A stretch of 64,000 nt of DNA from Bilifractor porci (GCF_009696005.1 NZ_VUMV01000001.1:496001-560000), one strand, 5' to 3'; counted from the stretch's first letter, positions 53,088-62,976 are shown. Notes: generated from the sequence alone by a model not told the origin. A program made the numbers and translations.

Positions 53088-54992
53088 TCAGAATATCCTC
53101 TGTCTGCGGATCATCTGGACCAGCTCCGCGTTTGTGCGGGTGTGGGCGAACAGGTTGATAATGGTTTCTCCTGCCTCGTCCGCCTTCATGCCATTCAGCG
53201 CGCGCCTCATCTGTGTGACGGCGGCTATTTCATCTGGACTGAGCAGCAGATCTTCCCTCCTGGTTCCGGAGCGGGCCAGATCAATGGCCGGGAACACCCT
53301 TCTCTCCTGAAGCTTTCTGTCCAGAATCAGCTCCATGTTTCCGGTTCCCTTAAACTCCTCATAGACCACATCGTCCATCTTGCTTCCGGTTTCCACCAGC
53401 GCAGTCGCCAGAATGGTCAGGCTTCCGCCCTCCCGGATGTTCCGCGCCGCTCCGAAAAACCGCTTCGGCATATGCAGCGCCGCCGGATCCAGACCGCCGG
53501 AAAGCGTCCTTCCGCTTGGCGGGACTACCTGGTTATAGGCGCGGGCCAGGCGGGTGATGGAATCGATAAAGATAATTACATCCTGACCCAGCTCCACCAG
53601 TCTCTTGGCTCTCTCTATCACCATTTCCGACACACGCTTGTGATGCTCCGGCAGCTCATCAAAGGTAGAATAGATGACCTCCACATTCGGTCCCTTTACC
53701 GTCTCCTTCATGTCAGTCACTTCCTCCGGACGCTCGTCAATCAGGAGAATAATGATATGCATTTCCGGATTATTCTGAAGAATGGATTTGGCCGCATCTT
53801 TGAGCAGGGTAGTTTTTCCTGCCTTCGGCGGGGAGACAATCATGCCTCGCTGCCCTTTTCCGATCGGGCTGACCAGATCCACAATACGCATGGCCGTGCT
53901 CCCGCCCGGTCTTTCCAGATGGATTCTCTCGTTCGGGAAAATCGGGGTCATATCCTCGAAATTCCTGCGGCGCGTATTCATGGACGGGGGCATTCCATTG
54001 ATGCTCTTTACAAACAGAAGCGCGGAGAATTTCTCTGTCTGGCTCTTATTCCGGGTGTTTCCGCAGACAATGTCTCCCGTCTTCAGGCCGAACTTCCGGA
54101 TCTGTGACGGAGAAACATAAACATCATCTTCTCCGGGAAGGAAATTATCGGAGCGGATGAAGCCGTATCCGTCCGCCATGACCTCAAGAATTCCAGCCGC
54201 CTCATTGCCGCTGTCCAGCGCGCGGATGTCCTTCTTGAAATCCAAGTCTGTCTCGTCTTCGCCCTGTCCGTACCGCCGCTCGTTTCGCGGCTCCTCCTCG
54301 GTTCTGGAGAAGGTTCTGCGCTCGCTGTGCTGCTCTTCCGACGTCCTGGCCGTACTTCTTCTCTCGCTGCGGGATTCCTCCTCTGCCCTGGCAGAGTTTC
54401 TTCTCTCGCCGTGCGGCTCTTCTCCCGCCCTTGTACTGTTCTTTCTTTCCCTGCGGGTTTCCGATTCTTCTTTCAGCCCGTTATGCCTTTCGCCGCGAAC
54501 CGCTGTTTCTTCTCCGCGGGCAGTCCTCGGATTCTCATTTCTTCTGTTCTCCACAGTGTCCTTCTGCCGGATGCCGCGTCTGGTTCTTCCGTTCCGTTTC
54601 TGTTTTTCCCGGGCTGTTTTCTCAGGGGCGTTTTCCTTTTCTGCGCCCTCCGTTTCTGTTTTCATTTCTGTTTTCGCTTCTGCTGTTGTTTCTGTTTCCG
54701 CCTTTGTTTCCGTTTCCGCTTCTGCTGTTTCTTCTTTTGCTGCTTTCTTAATTTTCTTCTTGTCTTCCTTTTTCTCTTCCTGCCGCTGGTCTGTATCGTT
54801 CCGGGCCGCAGCGGTCTCTGTTTTTTCCTGCTCTTCCTGATTCGCTTCCTTTTTATCCTCCTCCAGCATCCGGATAATCAGGTCTTCCTTCCGAAGAGCG
54901 GAAATCCCCCTCATTCCTCTTGCCTTGGCCACTGCGCGAAGTTCTACAACCGGAAGTGACTCGTAGCGTTCCTTCATAATATCTAAATTCAT
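53088..54992 (-). CDS. rho: Transcription termination factor Rho with long N-terminal insert
   Basis: 634 residues, against about 420 for E. coli Rho. The N-terminal Rho_N helix (residues 5-45, [20 protein letters not shown]) is followed by about 200 low-complexity residues of Glu/Lys, then Arg/Ser/Glu repeats ([17 protein letters not shown]). The cold-shock-like RNA-binding domain comes next ([20 protein letters not shown]). The ATPase domain has the Walker [14 protein letters not shown] and the Q-loop region ([10 protein letters not shown]). The insert may bind RNA or phase-separate, as reported for some Clostridia and Bacteroides Rho proteins. Confidence 0.94.
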   Translation of the reverse strand: MNLDIMKERYESLPVVELRAVAKARGMRGISALRKEDLIIRMLEEDKKEANQEEQEKTETAAARNDTDQRQEEKKEDKKKIKKAAKEETAEAETETKAETETTAEAKTEMKTETEGAEKENAPEKTAREKQKRNGRTRRGIRQKDTVENRRNENPRTARGEETAVRGERHNGLKEESETRRERKNSTRAGEEPHGERRNSARAEEESRSERRSTARTSEEQHSERRTFSRTEEEPRNERRYGQGEDETDLDFKKDIRALDSGNEAAGILEVMADGYGFIRSDNFLPGEDDVYVSPSQIRKFGLKTGDIVCGNTRNKSQTEKFSALLFVKSINGMPPSMNTRRRNFEDMTPIFPNERIHLERPGGSTAMRIVDLVSPIGKGQRGMIVSPPKAGKTTLLKDAAKSILQNNPEMHIIILLIDERPEEVTDMKETVKGPNVEVIYSTFDELPEHHKRVSEMVIERAKRLVELGQDVIIFIDSITRLARAYNQVVPPSGRTLSGGLDPAALHMPKRFFGAARNIREGGSLTILATALVETGSKMDDVVYEEFKGTGNMELILDRKLQERRVFPAIDLARSGTRREDLLLSPDEIAAVTQMRRALNGMKADEAGETIINLFAHTRTNAELVQMIRRQRIF

Positions 54993-55223
54993 CTTATACC
55001 TCTGTGTAAAATAGGAAATGCTCCCCTGCCGGACAGGAGCTTAGAACAAATAAATTGGGAAATATTCTGAGAATTTTGCGAATATGCAGGGCCGCCAGAA
55101 CTGCCGGCCAGGTTTCCAATTCATCCTATCATGCTATGATTTTGTAAAATTGGCTGTTCATGCGTCAGGCTGACTCCTGACATGTTTTCAGTATACAAAT
55201 TCCCGGTAAAAATGTAAATACCG

Positions 55224-55245
55224 AAAAAGCCCCGGAAAAGCCGGG
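55224..55245 (-). terminator. Second terminator downstream of the tRNA array
   Basis: CCCGG / CCGGG stem with a 5-nt loop, followed on the minus strand by GCTTTTTC. Backs up the stronger terminator at 55273-55316. Confidence 0.6.
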
Positions 55246-55272
55246 ACGGATGCGGCGGAGGCGTGAAGATGT

Positions 55273-55316
55273 AAAAAAATCCGGCGGGAGAATGTACAGA
55301 TCCATTCTCCCGCCGG
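55273..55316 (-). terminator. Terminator of the seven-tRNA array
   Basis: A 13-bp stem, CCGGCGGGAGAAT with ATTCTCCCGCCGG, around a 10-nt loop; on the minus strand followed by ATTTTTTT. Confidence 0.92.
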
Positions 55317-55344
55317 AACACTGAACTCATCATTACTTTTCGTA

Positions 55345-55428
55345 TGCGGTTAACAGGACTTGAACCTGCACTCCATCGCTGGAAACGGGACCTAAACCCG
55401 TCGCGTCTGCCAATTCCGCCATAACCGC
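55345..55428 (-). tRNA. tRNA-Leu(TAG)
   Basis: 84 nt with a long variable arm (class II). Acceptor GCGGTTA / TAACCGC, anticodon loop TTTAGGT (anticodon TAG), discriminator A. Last of the array. Confidence 0.93.
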
Positions 55429-55441
55429 GGACAAAAAAAAC

Positions 55442-55514
55442 TGAAGCATCGGGGACTCGAACCCCGGACAACTTGATTAAAAGTCAAGTGCTCTACCACC
55501 TGAGCTAATGCTCC
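55442..55514 (-). tRNA. tRNA-Lys(TTT)
   Basis: 73 nt. Acceptor GGAGCAT / ATGCTTC, anticodon loop CTTTTAA (anticodon TTT), T-arm CGGGGTTCGAGTCCCCG, discriminator A. Confidence 0.94.
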
Positions 55515-55518
55515 AGAA

Positions 55519-55590
55519 CTGGGCTAGCCGGATTCGAACCAGCGCATGCAGCAGTCAAAGTGCTGTGCCTTACCGCTTGGCGATAGCCCA
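55519..55590 (-). tRNA. tRNA-Gln(TTG)
   Basis: 72 nt. Acceptor TGGGCTA / TAGCCCA, anticodon loop CTTTGAC (anticodon TTG), discriminator G. Confidence 0.93.
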
Positions 55591-55615
55591 CTATCTCTTT
55601 TCGCCATCACGGCAG

Positions 55616-55690
55616 GGTGGATGAAGGGACTCGAACCCCCGATCTCCAGAGCCACAATCTGGCGCGTTAACCAACTACGCTACATCCACC
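55616..55690 (-). tRNA. tRNA-His(GTG)
   Basis: 75 nt counting the extra G at position -1, which pairs with C73 as in all tRNA-His. Acceptor GTGGATG / CATCCAC, anticodon loop TTGTGGC (anticodon GTG). Confidence 0.93.
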
Positions 55691-55728
55691 ATATGTATAA
55701 AATTAGAAAACAGCCCATCTGCTGTCCG

Positions 55729-55802
<74 letters not shown>

Positions 55803-55825
55803 GTACATGCCCCGCGGCATGTAAG

Positions 55826-55896
55826 AGCAGGTGATGGGAATCGAACCCACGTATCCAGCTTGGAAGGCTGGTGTTCTACCATTGAACTACACCTGC
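55826..55896 (-). tRNA. tRNA-Gly(TCC)
   Basis: 71 nt. Acceptor GCAGGTG / CACCTGC, anticodon loop CTTCCAA (anticodon TCC), discriminator U. Confidence 0.93.
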
Positions 55897-55901
55897 ACAC
55901 A

Positions 55902-55976
55902 TCGGGGTGACAAGATTCGAACTTGCGGCCTCCTGGTCCCAAACCAGGCGCTCTAGCCAAACTGAGCCACACCCCG
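55902..55976 (-). tRNA. tRNA-Pro(TGG)
   Basis: 75 nt. Acceptor CGGGGTG / CACCCCG, anticodon loop TTTGGGA (anticodon TGG), discriminator A. First transcribed of the seven. Confidence 0.93.
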
Positions 55977-56164
55977 GATAAAGGGTAGGCAGCACAGGTT
56001 CGCATGACCCCTGCGCCTGACGCACAACCTAGTATATTATACTGGTTTTCAGATGTCAACCGGATTTTTTCATATATGCTTAACATTCAAATATGATATA
56101 ATAATATCAGATTTAGGGATATTTTTAAAGAATTTGATACTATTTAAGCAGAAAGGAGACTGCA

Positions 56165-56461
56165 ATGCTTCTAAAAACGATAAGTGAAATTGATAAAGAT
56201 CTGGCAAAACGAGTCCGATATCAGCGAAAAAAAAGAGGTTATACACAAATTCAGTTTGCAGACAAATGCAATATCCCCTACGGGACCTATAAAAAGTTTG
56301 AACAGACCGGTGAAATTTCTCTGTCAGGACTGACGAAAATCGCCGCGGCGCTGGATATGGCGAAAGAAATCGACGCTCTCTTTTCCCGGAAGGCATATGC
56401 TTCGATTGATGAGGTAGTGAAGGATTATGAGAAATACGAAAAGACTGGATGTATCTATTGA
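56165..56461 (+). CDS. HipB-type antitoxin, XRE family, 98 aa
   Basis: ATG 56165 follows AGAAAGGAGACTGCA. Residues 15-68 are an XRE HTH (RVRYQRKKRGYTQIQFADKC, NIPYGTYKKFEQTGEI), then a helical tail. It overlaps the hipA-like gene by 35 bp, the usual type II layout, and is the probable DNA-binding antitoxin and autoregulator. A GATAT-AATA-ATATC dyad near 56095 lies in the promoter area and could be its operator. Divergent from the tRNA array. Confidence 0.8.
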   Translation: MLLKTISEIDKDLAKRVRYQRKKRGYTQIQFADKCNIPYGTYKKFEQTGEISLSGLTKIAAALDMAKEIDALFSRKAYASIDEVVKDYEKYEKTGCIY

Positions 56462-57557
56462 CGGGATCAAAGTTGGTGATCTGGCCATGATGCCTGACCA
56501 TCGCGCCGCATTTCAATACAGCCCTGTGTGGCTTAGAAACGGATTCTCTATTTCCCCTTTTTCGCTTCCGCTTGACACAGAGGTGCATATTCCCGCGAAT
56601 ATGAACTGCAGCGGACTTTTCGGTGTGTTCGAGGATTCCCTGCCGGATGCCTGGGGACGTCTGCTGGTTGACCGCGCGCTCGGAAAAAGAGGAATTCGCC
56701 CCGACAGCCTCAATGTGCTGGACCGGCTCGCGATTGTAGGCGAAAACGGCATCGGCGACCTGGAGTACCGCCCCGCGGAACATTTTGAGGAAGAAATCGG
56801 AACAGCCCTGTCACTGGATGAAATTCAGGAACAATGCAGCCGTGTCCTGAAGTCTGAGGATGCGGAAAATCTTGACACATTATTCCGGCTTGGCGGGAGT
56901 ACCGGTGGAACAAGACCTAAGATTTATCTCTCCTTGGAAGGGAAAGAATGGATGATAAAATTCCAGACCCGTCATGATATACCGGACAGCGGCCTGATGG
57001 AGTACCGGTACGCGCAGTGTGCGGTAAAATGCGGCATTCCGATGAGCCGCACCCGTCTGTTTCCTTCTGATACATGCAGGGGTTATTTCGGAAGCGAACG
57101 GTTTGACCGGAAAGGCGGATTAAAGGAGCACATAGTAACGGTGAAGGGGCTTCTTGAACTGGCGTTTGACCAGCCGTCTCTCGATTATTCTTCCCTGCTG
57201 AGGATGACGGATATCCTGACCTGCCACAGCGAAGAACAAATTCTGCAGATGTTTCGCATTGCCTGTTTCAACGTTTTCAGTCACAACCAGGATGACCATT
57301 CCAAAAACTTTTCGTTTCTGTATGATAAAAAGAAGCGCGTCTGGAAATTAGCTCCGGCATATGATCTGACCTTCAGCACAACCGCCTATAACGAACACAC
57401 AACATCTGTGAACTATAACGGAAGAAATCCCGGAAAAAAAGAGTTTCTGGAAATTGCCTCAGAAAATGGCATTTTGAAGGCAAAGGCCGCTGAAATTATT
57501 GACCAGATACACGATTTTGTGAAAGCAGATCTGAACGAATATGTAAATGACCTCTGA
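56427..57557 (+). CDS. HipA-type serine/threonine kinase toxin, 376 aa
   Basis: HipA family with the Couple_hipA N-terminal part (MRNTKRLDVSIDGIKVGDLA, FSISPFSLPLDTEVH). The kinase has the ATP-contact Lys178 in WMIKFQ, the catalytic block HNQDDHSKNF (Asp290, Asn294) and Asp313 in APAYDLTFS. GGSTGGTRPK (156-165) corresponds to the loop that is autophosphorylated in HipA. Characterised HipA phosphorylates glutamyl-tRNA synthetase; the target here is unknown. Translationally coupled to the antitoxin gene. Confidence 0.85.
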   Translation: MRNTKRLDVSIDGIKVGDLAMMPDHRAAFQYSPVWLRNGFSISPFSLPLDTEVHIPANMNCSGLFGVFEDSLPDAWGRLLVDRALGKRGIRPDSLNVLDRLAIVGENGIGDLEYRPAEHFEEEIGTALSLDEIQEQCSRVLKSEDAENLDTLFRLGGSTGGTRPKIYLSLEGKEWMIKFQTRHDIPDSGLMEYRYAQCAVKCGIPMSRTRLFPSDTCRGYFGSERFDRKGGLKEHIVTVKGLLELAFDQPSLDYSSLLRMTDILTCHSEEQILQMFRIACFNVFSHNQDDHSKNFSFLYDKKKRVWKLAPAYDLTFSTTAYNEHTTSVNYNGRNPGKKEFLEIASENGILKAKAAEIIDQIHDFVKADLNEYVNDL

Positions 57558-57645
57558 AGTTTCCTGATGCCCTGACTGCATGGGACTGACTGCATGGGAG
57601 TGTCCCTGCCGATGATCCGGGGATAGGCATAATATCAGCCTCCGG

Positions 57646-58590
57646 CTATTGCGTTTCCTTCTCCGGCTCCGGCTTCTCTTCCGGCTTTGTCAGATAGTGA
57701 TCCTTCTCGAATCCCTCCACGGGATTTTCCGGCGGCGCTTTCTGCTCCTGCGCTTCATTCATGGCCATCTGCATCTGCGTCGACTGTACGATGGCATCCT
57801 GCGCGTCAATGGTCACGGTGTTGTAGGGGATCAGAATCTCTGCCTTGTCAAATTCACTTACAATTCTCTGACGGACATTGCTGCAGGCAAGATAGCTCTC
57901 CATAATATCCCTGGTGTATACGGCAAATTTCAGCAGCATGCCGTTTGCCGTCAGGGCGCTGACAAGAATCGAGGTTTTTTCCGCCTCCACAACCAGAGGT
58001 TCCGTCTTCAGAATCTCCATGATGATTTTTCTTGCCTTCTCAATATCCGTGGCGTAGTCCACCTCTACCTCAACAAAGGTGGCAACGGTATCGGGATTGC
58101 TCATATTGACGATGACGGAACTGTCCACAACACTGTTTGGTATGATGCAGGTCTGCCCGTCCGCCTGCTCGACCACCACATGCCGCACGGTCATATCGCG
58201 GACGATCCCTTCTGCAATGACCGTCCCCCCGTTTTTAATCTGTATTTTCTGTCCGATATCACATGGCTTGGAGGAAGAAAGTGAAAAACCGGAAATGACA
58301 TTACCAAGGGTCTGCTGTGCCGCAAAGGTGGCAACCGCGATCAGCAGGGCACTGCTCTGCAGAACGGTAGTGCTGATTTCCTTGGCAATCTCGAAGGAGC
58401 CAAGCGCGGAATAGACGCCGATAATAGTGATCCCCGCCGTTAGAATACTCTGAAAAAATTTATTATACAGGCTCTGTTTCTGTGTCCGCTTATTCAGTCC
58501 TCTGAAAAAACGGCGGACAAAATACACCGTTAAAAAAGTAATTCCCAGAATGATTGCAGTCCTGAGCAGCAGCTGCCAGTCAACACCCAT
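57646..58590 (-). CDS. MscS-type mechanosensitive channel, 314 aa
   Basis: ATG 58590 has GGAGGTAAAA upstream; the longer reading to 58671 lacks a ribosome site. Two to three N-terminal membrane helices precede the pore helix region TFAAQQTLGNVISGFSLSSS, the hallmark of MscS, followed by the beta domain (GIVRDMTVRHVVVEQADGQT, IIPNSVV). The C-terminal 60 residues are charged (PENPVEGFEKDHYLTKPEEK) and probably cytosolic. It releases solutes under osmotic downshock. Confidence 0.9.
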   Translation of the reverse strand: MGVDWQLLLRTAIILGITFLTVYFVRRFFRGLNKRTQKQSLYNKFFQSILTAGITIIGVYSALGSFEIAKEISTTVLQSSALLIAVATFAAQQTLGNVISGFSLSSSKPCDIGQKIQIKNGGTVIAEGIVRDMTVRHVVVEQADGQTCIIPNSVVDSSVIVNMSNPDTVATFVEVEVDYATDIEKARKIIMEILKTEPLVVEAEKTSILVSALTANGMLLKFAVYTRDIMESYLACSNVRQRIVSEFDKAEILIPYNTVTIDAQDAIVQSTQMQMAMNEAQEQKAPPENPVEGFEKDHYLTKPEEKPEPEKETQ

Positions 58591-58728
58591 TTGTTTTACC
58601 TCCGGCACCGGATTGACATTGCAAACGCTTGAACCTGCTTTTCTCCAGACCGCCTTTTGTTTTATCCACATCCGGGAGGTCTGGAAGAAAACAGGCTGTC
58701 TGAAAAAACAGCCCTGATTTACAGTCGT

Positions 58729-60183
58729 TTACCTGGTTTCTATAATCCGGACGATGAAGTCCCACATCCTCTGCACCGAAGGAATCGACAGATGCTCCTT
58801 TGGTGTATGGATGTCCAGGATATCCGGTCCCATGGAGATGGCATCCATCCCCGGAATCTTCTTGGAGAGCAGCCCGCACTCCACGCCTGCGTGGATCGTC
58901 TGGATGACCAGCTCTTTCCCGAACATCTCTTTGTAAATCTTTGCCATTTTATCCCTGAGAACCGATTTTTCCACCCACTCCCAGGCAGGATATTCCCCTG
59001 TGATCTTCATGGACGCGCCCAGGCTCTCCGCGATCCAGCGAAGCTTCTCAAAAAGCGCCTCCTTCGCCGTCCCGACAGAGCTGCGGACAGCGGCGCGCAT
59101 TTCCAGCTTTTCCCCGTCCAGCGTCGCCACGCCCCAGTTCAGAGACGTCTCCACCATCCCGGGGATGTTGTCATCCATACGCTGGATTCCCTGGGGAAGA
59201 TCCGTAAACAGTGAGACGACGGCTCTGCTGCATTCCCCGGTCAGAGGGTTCAGCCCGTCCGCTTCAGCCGGATAAGCAGATACCTCTTCGGATGTGATCC
59301 GGATACCGGGATCCGCCACATGGTATTCGCCGCGGACAGCTGCTTCGATTTCCTGCAGTTTTTTCTCCGCCGCATCCTTATCGCGAACGGCCAGAAGAAT
59401 CCGTCCCTCACGGGAGATTGCGTTATCCTTTGTTCCGTTTACACAGGCAATGACACGAAGCTCAGTTACCGAGGAAAGTCCCCGCAGGACACGTCCGGTC
59501 AGCTCCGCGGAGCTGGCGCGCCCCTTGTTGATCTCACTTCCGGAATGGCCGCCTGTCAGCCCGTGAATATGTACATGCATACGGCTCCAGTCCGACTTCT
59601 CTCTTTCTGCCGGGAGTGTGACTGCCGCGGTTCCTCCGCCGGCACAGCCGGCAAGAACAACGCCTTCCTCCTCGGAATCCATATTCAGAAGGAGATGGCC
59701 CTTCAGCGGGGATACGTCAATCGCGTGAGCCCCGTCCATACCGACCTCCTCCGAGACCGTGCATACAAACTCCAGCCGGGGATGCCGGAGGGTCTTGGAA
59801 TCCAGAAGAGCAAGCGCGTAGGCAACGGCAATTCCGTCATCCCCTCCCAGGGTGGTTCCCTTTGCGCGGATATAATCTCCGTCTATTTCCAGATCCAGTC
59901 CCTCTTTCTCCATATCTTTGGCAACGCCCGGATCTTTTTCGCACACCATATCCATATGGCCCTGCAGAATGATCGGCTCCGCATCCTCGTATCCTTCCGA
60001 TGCTTCCTTAATGATGATCACATTATACAGGTCATCCTGGTGCACCTCCAGATTGCGATCCTTCGCGAACTGAACGAGATAGTCACTGACCACCTTTTCA
60101 TGATAGGACGGACGGGGAATTTTCGTCAGTTCCTCAAAGAAATAAAACACGCTCTTCGGTTCAAGATTTTCCAGTACTCCCAT
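58729..60183 (-). CDS. Aminoacyl-histidine dipeptidase (PepD, M20C)
   Basis: 484 residues. ILQGHMDMVCEK gives the first metal ligands, GTTLGGDDGIAVAYALALLD the second, and VCTVSEEVGMDGAHAID the catalytic Glu pair. A long insert before the lid is typical of PepD. It hydrolyses Xaa-His dipeptides such as carnosine. Its start overlaps the PqqD-like gene by 23 bp. Confidence 0.9.
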   Translation of the reverse strand: MGVLENLEPKSVFYFFEELTKIPRPSYHEKVVSDYLVQFAKDRNLEVHQDDLYNVIIIKEASEGYEDAEPIILQGHMDMVCEKDPGVAKDMEKEGLDLEIDGDYIRAKGTTLGGDDGIAVAYALALLDSKTLRHPRLEFVCTVSEEVGMDGAHAIDVSPLKGHLLLNMDSEEEGVVLAGCAGGGTAAVTLPAEREKSDWSRMHVHIHGLTGGHSGSEINKGRASSAELTGRVLRGLSSVTELRVIACVNGTKDNAISREGRILLAVRDKDAAEKKLQEIEAAVRGEYHVADPGIRITSEEVSAYPAEADGLNPLTGECSRAVVSLFTDLPQGIQRMDDNIPGMVETSLNWGVATLDGEKLEMRAAVRSSVGTAKEALFEKLRWIAESLGASMKITGEYPAWEWVEKSVLRDKMAKIYKEMFGKELVIQTIHAGVECGLLSKKIPGMDAISMGPDILDIHTPKEHLSIPSVQRMWDFIVRIIETR

Positions 60184-60571
60184 TTTGCTGCCTTTCCTGT
60201 TCTGCTTCTCTGCTTTTTCCGGTCAGCTTGTTCTCGTATACAATATAGTGCTGATCATGCAGAACCCTGATGAATTTGGAGAGCCGCTCATACAGCGGCT
60301 CTGCCTTTTCTCCAAAATGCTCCCTTACCTTTGTTCCGATCTGGTATATACTCCTCTCTCCGTCCATCTGATTCCAGACAAACGTCCCGAAATCATCCAG
60401 CTCAATGTGGGAAAACCGCGGTTTTTTGAAGATTTTCTGCGCAATCACATGATAAAAGCCACGATGTTCCGTCAGAATTTCCACGTGTCCGGCTTTATTG
60501 ACAGATGTCTCAAAAAGACGATTCGGCCGTGGGATATAATCCAGAAAATTCTCTTTTTTCCCTTTTGCCAT
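60161..60571 (-). CDS. PqqD-family small protein, 136 aa
   Basis: Residues about 15-105 match the PqqD/SPASM-chaperone fold: LDYIPRPNRLFETSV, then LDDFGTFVWNQMDGERSIYQ and IGTKVREHFGEKAEPLYERL. In other systems PqqD proteins chaperone RiPP precursors to a radical-SAM enzyme, but no such enzyme is in the window, so this one is an orphan. The C-terminal 25 residues are polar. Translated just before pepD. Confidence 0.7.
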   Translation of the reverse strand: MAKGKKENFLDYIPRPNRLFETSVNKAGHVEILTEHRGFYHVIAQKIFKKPRFSHIELDDFGTFVWNQMDGERSIYQIGTKVREHFGEKAEPLYERLSKFIRVLHDQHYIVYENKLTGKSREAEQERQQNGSTGKS

Positions 60572-60596
60572 CTCTGCAGTCCCTCACAGACCGGTC

Positions 60597-62492
60597 TCAG
60601 GCCTCTGATTTACTCGTTTTTCCGGGCTTACGGTTAATTGCCATGACAAACAGGGCAATCAGAGCCGCAAAAAATACAATAGACCCGATCTGATTCAGCC
60701 CCGCCGGAAGTCCTATATCAATGCCCGCAAACGCGAACACCGCAAGCAGGACGCCAACCAGTCCTTCTCCGGCAATCATACCGGACGCAAACAGTATACC
60801 ACGATTTGTCTTTGCTTTCTTCTTTTCCGCATCCTCTTTCTTTTTATCCACAATCAGACGGATTACGCCTCCGACCATAATACCCGAAGTAGAGAAGATC
60901 GGCAGATACATACCCACCGCAAAGGGCAGGACTGGAATGCCGAACATCTCTGCAATCAGAGCGATAAATACCCCGACAAATACCAGCGACCAGGGCAGGT
61001 TTCCGCTCATAACGCCTTCCACGATCATCTTCATCATGCCCGCCTGGGGAGCAGGGAGCTCCTGTGACCCAAAGCCGTACCCGGCATCCAGAAGATACAT
61101 AACAAAACCGATGGCAACGGCAGACGCAAGGACACCCAGTATCTCACCGGCCTGCTGCTTCCAGGGAGTAGCGCCGACAATGTAACCTGTTTTCAGATCC
61201 TGTGAGACATCTCCGGCGATTGCAGCCGCGATACAGATGACTGACCCGATGGAAATTGCCGTGATCATACCACCGGTTCCGATATTTCCGGTTACCTTCA
61301 GCACAATCGTGGTAATCAGAAGAGTCGCGATTGTCATTCCGGAAACCGGGTTATTGGAACTTCCGACAATTCCCACCATCCGGGCAGATACCGTGACAAA
61401 GAAGAAACCGAAGATAACAATCAGAATGGCGCCCAGGAGACTTACCGGAACAGCCGGAATCAGCCAGAGCAGCAGAATGATCACCACCGACAAAATCAGC
61501 ACAAAGGTCATCGGCAGGTCTTTGGTTGTCCTTGTGTAGACCGTCTGTTTGTTTTTCAGGCTGACCATGGATTTACGGAAGGCGCGGATGATCATGGGAA
61601 ACGACTTGATCAGCGAAATCATTCCTCCGCAGGCAACAGCCCCTGCGCCGATATAACGGATATAGCTGCTCCAGATTCCGGTTGTCCCAAGTTCCGCAAT
61701 GGTCATGGAAGCCGGATAGACAGCATCCGGAAGCGACGAACCAAATACAAAGATCAGCGGCATCAGGACAAACCAGGCCATAATACCGCCGCCAAACATA
61801 TAGGCGGAAATTTTCGGTCCGCAGATATAGCCGACGCCGACCAGGGACGGCAGCACATCCATCCCGCAGCCTGCGCCCTTGTAGTTCTTGAAATCATAGG
61901 CGATTTCGGACGGGAAGAGTTTCAGTCCGTCCGCGAGGAATTTGTATACCGCCGCAATACCCAGTCCGGTGAACACACCCTTCGCGCTGGCGCCTCCCTC
62001 TTCTCCTGCCAGCAGGACCTCGGAGCAGGCCGTGCCTTCCGGATAAGGAAGGGTTCCGTGCTCCTCTACAATCAGGGCATTACGCAGCGGGATCATAAAC
62101 AGGACGCCCAGCGTACCGCCGAGCATGGCAATGATGGCAATGGTGGAGACAGTGGGGACGTCCATGGCTCCCTCTTTCGCCCACATAAACAGAGCCGGCA
62201 TGGTAAAGATAGCGCCCGCCGCGAGAGATTCTCCCGCCGACCCGATTGTCTGCACCATATTGTTTTCCAGAATATTATCTCTGCGCAGCAATCCCCGGCA
62301 GATTCCCATTGAAATAACAGCCGCCGGGATCGACGCGGAAATAGTCAGGCCTACGCGAAGTCCCAGATAAGCATTCGCGGCGCCGAATACAATGGCAAGA
62401 ATGATACCCAGAATAATTGATGTTGCTGTCAGCTCCGGCAGATTTTTATCCGCGGAAATGTAAGGTTTGAATTCTTCTTTCTTGTTTTCCAT
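60597..62492 (-). CDS. OPT-family oligopeptide transporter, 631 aa
   Basis: ATG 62492 follows GAGAGGG; in-frame sequence before it (to 62693) is unlikely. The N-terminus is cytosolic, then about 14 to 16 membrane helices. SSNNPVSGMTIATLLITTIV is the conserved OPT block, and AIAGDVSQDLKTGYIVGATP is the second. Substrates of such bacterial OPT proteins are oligopeptides or metal chelates. It precedes the PqqD-like gene by 25 bp in transcription order, so they may share a transcript. Confidence 0.9.
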   Translation of the reverse strand: MENKKEEFKPYISADKNLPELTATSIILGIILAIVFGAANAYLGLRVGLTISASIPAAVISMGICRGLLRRDNILENNMVQTIGSAGESLAAGAIFTMPALFMWAKEGAMDVPTVSTIAIIAMLGGTLGVLFMIPLRNALIVEEHGTLPYPEGTACSEVLLAGEEGGASAKGVFTGLGIAAVYKFLADGLKLFPSEIAYDFKNYKGAGCGMDVLPSLVGVGYICGPKISAYMFGGGIMAWFVLMPLIFVFGSSLPDAVYPASMTIAELGTTGIWSSYIRYIGAGAVACGGMISLIKSFPMIIRAFRKSMVSLKNKQTVYTRTTKDLPMTFVLILSVVIILLLWLIPAVPVSLLGAILIVIFGFFFVTVSARMVGIVGSSNNPVSGMTIATLLITTIVLKVTGNIGTGGMITAISIGSVICIAAAIAGDVSQDLKTGYIVGATPWKQQAGEILGVLASAVAIGFVMYLLDAGYGFGSQELPAPQAGMMKMIVEGVMSGNLPWSLVFVGVFIALIAEMFGIPVLPFAVGMYLPIFSTSGIMVGGVIRLIVDKKKEDAEKKKAKTNRGILFASGMIAGEGLVGVLLAVFAFAGIDIGLPAGLNQIGSIVFFAALIALFVMAINRKPGKTSKSEA

Positions 62493-62860
62493 TTTTCCCT
62501 CTCTTTTCTGAAGATTTTCTGTATAAGCCCGGCCGCAGCGGACGTGGCCGCAGTGCTTGACCCTATGGTGCGCCGGAACAGGGGCGGCACAAGCGGACAT
62601 GGCCCGGCACGATGTGCAGGACTCATACAAATTCCGGTATTCTTGTGTACCGGAATAATAATTTATTATAGAATTTAAGTATATTTTCGTCAATATGATT
62701 ACTGCAATCCCTGTTTTTTACCTGAAAATAACTATATTGCCGAATTGTTTTCTGTTCTGTCTGTGTCCTGTCCGCTCCCCCTGCCAAACGCATCCAGCCG
62801 GTTTTGGTTTTCTGCGGGCATAACGCGTGAACATGGGTACGACGATCCGCTCTTTTCCTC
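62493..62860. other. Intergenic region between divergent genes
   Basis: About 370 bp. It holds GC-rich sequence near 62520-62610 with no ORF of its own supported, and AT-rich sequence near 62640-62740. The OPT gene promoter must lie here but no clear pair of boxes was found. Confidence 0.4.
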
Positions 62861-62952
62861 TTGACATACTTCGTCTGTCGTAGTACATTCAGTCTGTCAG
62901 ATATACTACGTCTGTCGTAATATGTTTGTCGTAGTACGACAGACGATTGTTT
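62861..62952 (+). promoter_or_regulatory. padR promoter with repeated operators
   Basis: TTGACA (62861-62866), 17-nt spacer, TACATT (62884-62889). The motif CGTCTGTCGTAGTAC (62872) lies in the spacer and partly recurs as CGTCTGTCGTAATATG (62909); a palindrome GTCGTAGTACGAC (62928-62940) runs into ACAGACG, the inverse of the motif. Together these look like multiple PadR operators that also cover the promoter. Confidence 0.65.
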
Positions 62953-62976
62953 CAAGCCTGACAGAAAGGAGATGCC

